A stretch of DNA of 64,000 nt. Source: Triatoma infestans (Eukaryota; Arthropoda; Insecta; Hemiptera; Reduviidae). Below the pieces are notes generated by a model. That model had not been told where the DNA came from. It did no database searches and saw only the letters and a program-made list of their open reading frames with translations. Shown here piece by piece: positions 59,375 through 64,000 of this stretch. Where the stretch lies: positions 1-64,000 of the forward strand of contig JAAEAF010004380.1 of the NCBI GenBank assembly GCA_011037195.1, read 5' to 3'. A program made the translations under genes and the position numbers. The stretch's first letter is position 1; each line of letters begins with the position of its first letter.

Positions 59375-59880
59375 ACTTTATCTACAACAATTACAGTCTT
59401 AAGCAGTTAGAGAAAAGAAAAATACTATATTTGTTCCTTATCTGTATCTCTTTTTATGTGTTTTATTAATGATTCAATGAATTTTAAAATTAATTATTTT
59501 GTTTCATATTGTAACAGATTTAAAATATTCTTCCAAATAATTTTGAAGGGTGTTCTATCCTTGGCTTAAATAGTCCTGTAAATTGCTGTCACAAGCATGG
59601 CTACTGGATTGATGGAGGGCTTGCACTCACATAATGCAATCACATTTAGGTAAATAGTATAACCCTCACCTCCTTTATTTATCTGTAATACATGTCCAAC
59701 TAACGTTTATTTGCAAATGAATTATAGTAGATGCAACAACGAAATGAAGGGTGATGGTTTTATACAACTTTTATTTTCGGGACTTCATCGATCAGTTATT
59801 TTAGTAGTACTTAAAGAAAAGCATATTGCTGTTGTTCCCCTAGAAAAATGTGGCAAATAAAAGAGATAAGAATTTATATG
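59375..59880 (-). repeat. inverted partial third copy of the duplication
   Basis: Reverse complement of about 57030-57585 (TTTGCAAATGAATTATAGTA..., CACCTCCTTTATTTATCTGT). It directly abuts the end of copy B, forming a large hairpin-capable structure with B. Confidence 0.8.
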
Positions 59881-60370
59881 TTTAGATATATAAAGAAAGA
59901 ATACAGAGAGACCGTTTGGTGAAGCTACTACAGCTAGGAAAATGGCATCCAGTTTTTTGAAGTGTCTGCTTCCAAATGAAAACAAATGGGAAGTTTCTTA
60001 TTTAGTCGTTGAAGCAGACATCCGTAGGTAACTGAAAGCGAAAGTTAATAAAGTGTTGACGACTGAAGGCTACTACTTAGTTATCATTCAAAGCTGAAAT
60101 TTTAGGCCAGGCTTTATTGCATTCTTCGTACAAAATAAACACTTTTAAATTATTGCAATTCATGAAAAATATATGACATTACATAATATTAAATGAAAAG
60201 GGAAATAAAAGAAACCAGATTGTAAACAAACATTAGATTTGTTAAAATAAAATTGAAGGGAGGTTTTGTGCAACAGTAACAACAGAAGGGAGGAGACCGA
60301 ATCCTATCAAACTCCTTTACATTCTAAAAGAAATATCTAGTTTGAAAACCATAAATTAAATAATGTTTAC

Positions 60371-60406
60371 AAATTCCTTTTGTTTTAAAAAACACTTTAA
60401 GAAATA
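60371..60406 (-). CDS. OBP-D exon 4 (Cys3; Cys2 replaced by Tyr)
   Basis: Encodes YFLKCFLKQKEF, 36 nt. The acceptor AG is part of the LINE target-site duplication and is preceded by (TAA)n instead of a pyrimidine tract. Confidence 0.75.
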
Positions 60407-62345
60407 CTGTATTATTATTATAGTTCGGGTGCCTAATATCGCGGGACCTAAGCCTATGTGGCTCTTATCCCCCCGATAACCCCCGTAACCCCTTAATTAA
60501 TCTCCCCCGGTAACTTGCCGGTTAATCTGCAATATCCCAAGATATCCCTAAACTCCAACTCGCCCAGGCAATCCTGCGGGAGTGGTGTCCTCCCAAATAT
60601 ACGAAACCTAGTTCCAGCGAAACGGGGACACTGACATAAGTAGTGATACACCGTTTCCCTAACTCCGTCATCACAGTTCTGACAAATGGGACTCCGCGTC
60701 CTCCCTATGTTAAACAAGTGACTGGACACCCAAGTGTGTCCAGTCGCTATCCCTACCAAGGTTCTCAAACCCGTCCTACTAAGAGACAGGAGATACTCCG
60801 AAATTCCCTGCTTGCTTGCCTTTATAAATCTTTTAGCTTGGAGGCACCCCTGCGTGTCCCCCCAGCGTTTCTCCAAAGCTCTCGTCTCCCAAAGTCTAAT
60901 CTGTTTGTCGCGAAACGTCTTTGTAACGGCCAGGGCTGGTTCAGGACCACAAAATGGTAATGATGATCCCTCCCTGGCCAGCCGATCCGCCCTCTCATTG
61001 CCCTCTATTCCCGCATGTCCGGGTATCCAATAGAGATGCACCTTACCCCTCCGAGCCAAAGCGTTAAGCCTTCTCCTACATTCTCCCACTAATTTCGAAC
61101 TCCACCAAGGCTTACTCAAAGCCCTTAGTGCGGCTTGACTATCGGAGAAGATCCGCACTTCCTTAAACTCTCCTAGCCACTCCCCCACAAGGTGGCAGCA
61201 TTCAATGATGCCCACCACCTCAGACTGGAAAACAGTGGCCAAACCACCCAAGGCCACCGAACTCCCTCTATCCAACTCCTGAAACCATGCTCCCGCCCCC
61301 GACAGGCCAGTACCCTCCTGCCTAGAGCCATCTGAATAGCAGCGAATAATACCGCTGCCCGACTCCGTTGGCCTCGTGAGGTTATCATCCCCTATACTAC
61401 CAATCGTAATCTCATAATCTCTCTCAAATCCCCATTTCTTGCTCGTCTCATCAAGCTTGGATAGCAGAAATCGGTTCACTCGCCAAATTTCGTCCTCGAT
61501 CCTAGTGTGATCCCCCCGAAAGGTTCTCACCCATTCTCCCTTGCACCACATTCTGAGGTACTCTTTCATTGCCTCCCCCGTTACCACATACTGAAGAGGG
61601 GTTAGCCCCAACAGCATCTCCAGTGCCACCGTCGGTGTCGTTCTCATCGCGCCAGTGATAGCCAAACAGGCCATGCGCTGCACTCCTAGCAATTTCTTAC
61701 TGTTCCTTCCCACCAAGGTACCAGACCACCATGCCACTGCGGCATAGAGTATCCTTGGCTTCACCAACTTCTCATAAATCCAGTGGATGCCTCGGGGATT
61801 AACTCCCCAGGTCTTACCCGCTAATCTCCTACACTGCCAGAAAACCTTCTGTCCCTTCTCACATACATACTCAATGTGAGCCCGCCAATTCAACGTACTG
61901 TTGATGAGGACCCCAAGTATTTAACCTCTCTGCAAATTTGCACTTCCTTGCCGAAGAGCCTGGGTCTCCCAAGCCCTTCCAATTTCCTTTTCCTGGTAAA
62001 GAGAACTAAGGAACTTTTGTCCGGGTTGACGGACAAGCCATAGTTCCTACACCACTGCTCCACGTAAGATAACGCCGACTGCATCAAGTCACTCACCACA
62101 TTCAGATGCTTCCCTGTGATTAGGATTACCCCATCATCGGAGTACATCTGCAGGTAAAATCCCCTACGGTTCATCTCCCAAAGTAGCTCATCAAGAAATA
62201 CTGTAACAAAGAATAATATTATTTTCATTTAGAACTTGAAACAAATTAATATAAATATAATTTATTAATATATTAATTTAATAATTCACTTTCTCGTTTT
62301 CTTCGCTAACTTCTTTTGTATGTTTGACCAATTGATCTGCAGTCG
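60371..62345 (-). CDS. OBP-D: odorant-binding protein, exons 3 and 4 only (partial, LINE-interrupted)
   Basis: Exon 3 is 62345-62290 (56 nt: (A)TADQLVKHTKEVSEENEK, after ATTTCAG, donor GTGAAT) and exon 4 is 60406-60371 (36 nt: YFLKCFLKQKEF, donor GTAAAC). Sizes and phases equal those of OBP-B and OBP-C. Exon 3 aligns well with OBP-B exon 3. In exon 4 the C2 position is Tyr and C3 is kept, so this is probably a second Minus-C gene. Intron 4 sequence at about 60290-60370 resembles OBP-B intron 4 (about 5560-5640). A LINE (60412-62192) sits within exon 4, its target duplication restoring the acceptor and the exon. Exons 1-2 should lie beyond 64000. I found no exons 5-6 between 53.1 and 60.3 kb, so the gene may be truncated. 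Confidence 0.72.
60493..61893 (-). CDS. LINE ORF2 C-terminal part: RT thumb, RNase H, zinc knuckle
   Basis: 466 codons open. The N-terminal part (NWRAHIEYVCEKGQK, PRILYAAVAWWSG) is the RT thumb/connection. RNase H spans about residues 183-310 with acidic residues in CYSDGSR (about D188), SEVVGIIE (about E225), FSDSQAAL (about D251) and GHAGIEGNERADRLA (about D303). A CQNC..ETVYHYLCQC knuckle lies near the end (about 405-425), followed by a conserved tail. An RNase H domain in a non-LTR element is typical of the I/R1/LOA group. It is separated from the preceding RT segment by one frameshift at 61890-61893, so it is not intact. Confidence 0.88.
   Translation of the reverse strand: MNWRAHIEYVCEKGQKVFWQCRRLAGKTWGVNPRGIHWIYEKLVKPRILYAAVAWWSGTLVGRNSKKLLGVQRMACLAITGAMRTTPTVALEMLLGLTPLQYVVTGEAMKEYLRMWCKGEWVRTFRGDHTRIEDEIWRVNRFLLSKLDETSKKWGFERDYEITIGSIGDDNLTRPTESGSGIIRCYSDGSRQEGTGLSGAGAWFQELDRGSSVALGGLATVFQSEVVGIIECCHLVGEWLGEFKEVRIFSDSQAALRALSKPWWSSKLVGECRRRLNALARRGKVHLYWIPGHAGIEGNERADRLAREGSSLPFCGPEPALAVTKTFRDKQIRLWETRALEKRWGDTQGCLQAKRFIKASKQGISEYLLSLSRTGLRTLVGIATGHTWVSSHLFNIGRTRSPICQNCDDGVRETVYHYLCQCPRFAGTRFRIFGRTPLPQDCLGELEFRDILGYCRLTGKLPGEIN
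61890..62192 (-). pseudogene. LINE ORF2 RT palm fragment
   Basis: Reads ELLWEMNRRGFYLQMYSDDG (the YxDD box as YSDD), then SVNPDKSSLVLFTRKRK and EVKYLG. It runs into a stop at 61890, where the downstream frame takes over. The ORF extends upstream into OBP-D flank, which is not element sequence. Confidence 0.85.
62290..62345 (-). CDS. OBP-D exon 3
   Basis: Encodes (A)TADQLVKHTKEVSEENEK; 56 nt, phase 1 start, phase 0 end. Confidence 0.8.
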
Positions 62346-62349
62346 CTGA

Positions 62350-63138
62350 AATGGAATATTTTAAATGCATAATTGATAACAAATTAACTAAAATATGTAT
62401 GAAGCTAAGAAAAAAAAAAGAAGAGAATAGAATTAGAGTTAATATTTTTAAAAGTACTTAAACTAAATTTTTAAACCTAATCAATACAATTAATTGAAAC
62501 TAGTATACACTAGACCCGGCACTAGTTTTGGACATCCTAGGCAATCTTCATGCCCGCTTGAGAAAAAGAATTAAAAGGTTTGTGTGAAACAATCACACGA
62601 AGATCTGAGAACCATTATTAATCATATATTTTGTTTGAAAGTATAATTTTTAGTAGTAATAAGTCTTCAATATTGCATAATACGCAATATCATCTTTCCC
62701 TATGAGGAAATGGAAGAATGATATTTTAAAGAGGAAAATAATGGGAAATGAAACATCTGAACTTCCCAGATTGCCCTAAAATCAATATTCATGGAAAGAA
62801 AAATATTTCAAAGTTGACATTGCTCTATGTATATCTCTAGTTTGTTTACTTAGTGTGAAGAAATCATCAGAGCCCATTTATGAAAAAATTCACAAACGAA
62901 CTGGAAAATATTTTCATTTAAGTTTTACTTATGATTAACCGATTTTTTTAAGCTCTGGCCTTTTGGGAACTTGTTAATTTCTCTTTGATATTATATAGAC
63001 AATATAACTGTATATTTTAAACTAACCACTTCATTGGTAAATTCCAAGTTTGAAGTAAATCAGAACAACGAATGTGCAACATTATCGAATGTATTTTTGC
63101 TTTCGCGCTTTTCTAGAAATTCTATAAACGTTCTATAC
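62350..63138. other. OBP-D intron 2 region with a decayed HLE
   Basis: From 62578 (TTTGTGTGAAACAATCACACGA) the terminal hairpin of the HLE family is recognisable on the minus strand. The body is too diverged to delimit. No OBP exon 2 is seen here. Confidence 0.4.
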
Positions 63139-63141
63139 ACG

Positions 63142-63300
63142 ATGGATTAGCTCAGTGGTAGCACGCTGGAGTAGCATAGCGGAAGTCTCGGATTCGAGTC
63201 TAGCAGTGCTGCCCTTAGATTTTCTCTTACTAGGACCCTCTATAGCTCATTCCCCGGTGGTCGACAGAGCATAGAGAAGGTTCCAGAGAGCACAATAGGT
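63142..63300 (+). mobile_element. SINE-1, 3'-truncated
   Basis: The head GATTAGCTCAGTGGTAGCAC and B-box-like GGATTCGAGTC are followed by CTGCCCTTAGATTTTCTCTT. The central hairpin half is deleted. Confidence 0.75.
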
Positions 63301-64000
63301 CCTACACATACCTATATTGATCTATTACTTTTATTTGGATATTTTCCTAAGAAAATAATTTAAGAGAAATTATGGAGCCGCCACAGAAAGCTTAGCTCTT
63401 AACGCCATTTAGTGTCACCTCCATTTCTACCACCTACATCTAAATGGTCAACTAAATGGTTAGAATAAATTCCAAATATAATGAACTGGTCAATTATCAT
63501 TTTGAGGAATGTGGTCAAGTGAAGGTCGTTGAATATGTGCGTGTAAAGTGAAACAATCACTTTTCTTTTATAATGAAAGTAATTAATGGCATTCAAATTT
63601 AAACAAGATTTATTCTTATGTATTTTTAGTACTGTAGAAAGTTGAGTTTTAGACATTCAAGGATTTAGAGATAAACTCGTATGTTTAAAAGGAATTTGGG
63701 ATCTGGGATCCCCTGCGGTATTTCACCTTAACAACACACCACATAGGCTTTGGAGGTATGTACTTCCAAATTAAGCAATCTTCAAAGTGCAGCCAGTACA
63801 AATAGTTGATATGTAAAACTACTTCGGTTTGGCGTACCCACAGGCAAACTCTAATTCACCATTATCCCCAAGTTCGCTCACATTATACACTTTACACATG
63901 ACCACATTCCAGTACCCATGTGAGCCAAGGTAAATCTTTACGTTTCAATGGATATGAATAATGGCCACTCTAATTACACATCTAGAAACATTTTCACTTA
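63300..64000. other. no recognisable feature to the right edge
   Basis: AT-rich sequence. The minus-strand ORF at 63399-63656 has no motif or splice context I can support. Confidence 0.35.

Larger units (their letters stand above)
60412..62192 (-). mobile_element. R1/LOA-like LINE, 5'-truncated, with perfect 13-bp target-site duplication in OBP-D exon 4
   Basis: AAGAAATACTGTA occurs at 60399-60411 and 62193-62205. The element (minus strand) starts in the RT palm (DELLWEMNRRGFYLQ), covers the RT C-terminus, RNase H and a CCHC-like end, and finishes with a 3' UTR and a (TAA)n tail. It has the same orientation as OBP-D. A second, more decayed copy is at 22615-23966. Confidence 0.92.

Noticed and set aside
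59990..60060. Candidate minus-strand OBP-D exon after TTTCGCTTTCAG (reading LPTDVCFND)
   Set aside because: Stops after nine codons and does not align with exon 5 or 6 of OBP-B or OBP-C.
61173..61388. ORFs overlapping the LINE ORF in other frames (also 60643-61033 plus)
   Set aside because: Shadows of the RNase H-bearing ORF.

Overview
The window is AT-rich animal DNA, most likely insect. It has spliceosomal introns with GT/AG borders, and interspersed repeats occupy much of it. The only host genes I can support are odorant-binding proteins (OBPs, PBP/GOBP fold). This identification rests on signal-peptide first exons, the OBP cysteine spacing, and exon sizes and phases shared between the paralogues (exon 2 = 70 nt, exon 3 = 56 nt, exon 4 = 36 nt). 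All OBP exons are too short or too dispersed to appear as long ORFs and were found by reading splice sites on both strands. I cannot name the species; a hemipteran is only a guess.

Layout. OBP-A (- strand): only exon 1 is present (1516-1575); the rest lies off the left edge. OBP-B (- strand): a complete six-exon gene, 11572 down to 3128, 142 aa, with all six cysteines. OBP-C (+ strand): a complete seven-exon gene, 25890 to 53105, 148 aa, with a roughly 20 kb first intron. It has lost exactly Cys2 and Cys5, the pair that normally form one disulfide (a 'Minus-C' OBP). OBP-D (- strand): exon 3 (62290-62345) and exon 4 (60371-60406) only. Exons 1-2 are probably off the right edge, and exons 5-6 were not found. 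Exon 4 of OBP-D also lacks Cys2 (Tyr).

OBP-A and OBP-B share a roughly 1.1 kb duplicated block (promoter, exon 1, part of intron 1). OBP-B and OBP-D share intron sequence as well as exon sizes. The window is therefore part of a local OBP cluster that has grown by segmental duplication and has been heavily invaded by transposons. Two insertions touch gene structure directly. A Jockey-like LINE lies about 20 nt from the exon 2 donor of OBP-B. A RNase H-bearing LINE landed inside OBP-D exon 4, and its 13-bp target-site duplication regenerated the splice acceptor and a full-length exon.

Repeat content. (1) A roughly 1 kb element family with short inverted termini, an internal GT-rich microsatellite and a 3' hairpin (Helentron/DINE-like, called HLE here), with about ten copies. 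(2) A small mobile unit with 11-14 bp target-site duplications carrying a hammerhead-ribozyme-like core, often as inverted pairs. (3) Element X: a 20-bp minisatellite, hairpins with similar loops but different stems, and a poly(A) tail, in three copies. (4) A tRNA-derived SINE (SINE-1) in six copies and another tRNA-headed SINE. (5) LINE fragments of Jockey, R1/LOA-like, R4/Dong-like and RTE-like types. (6) Several inverted-repeat DNA elements, some flanked by TTAA. (7) A 2-2.6 kb tandem duplication with a third, inverted partial copy (54.3-59.9 kb).
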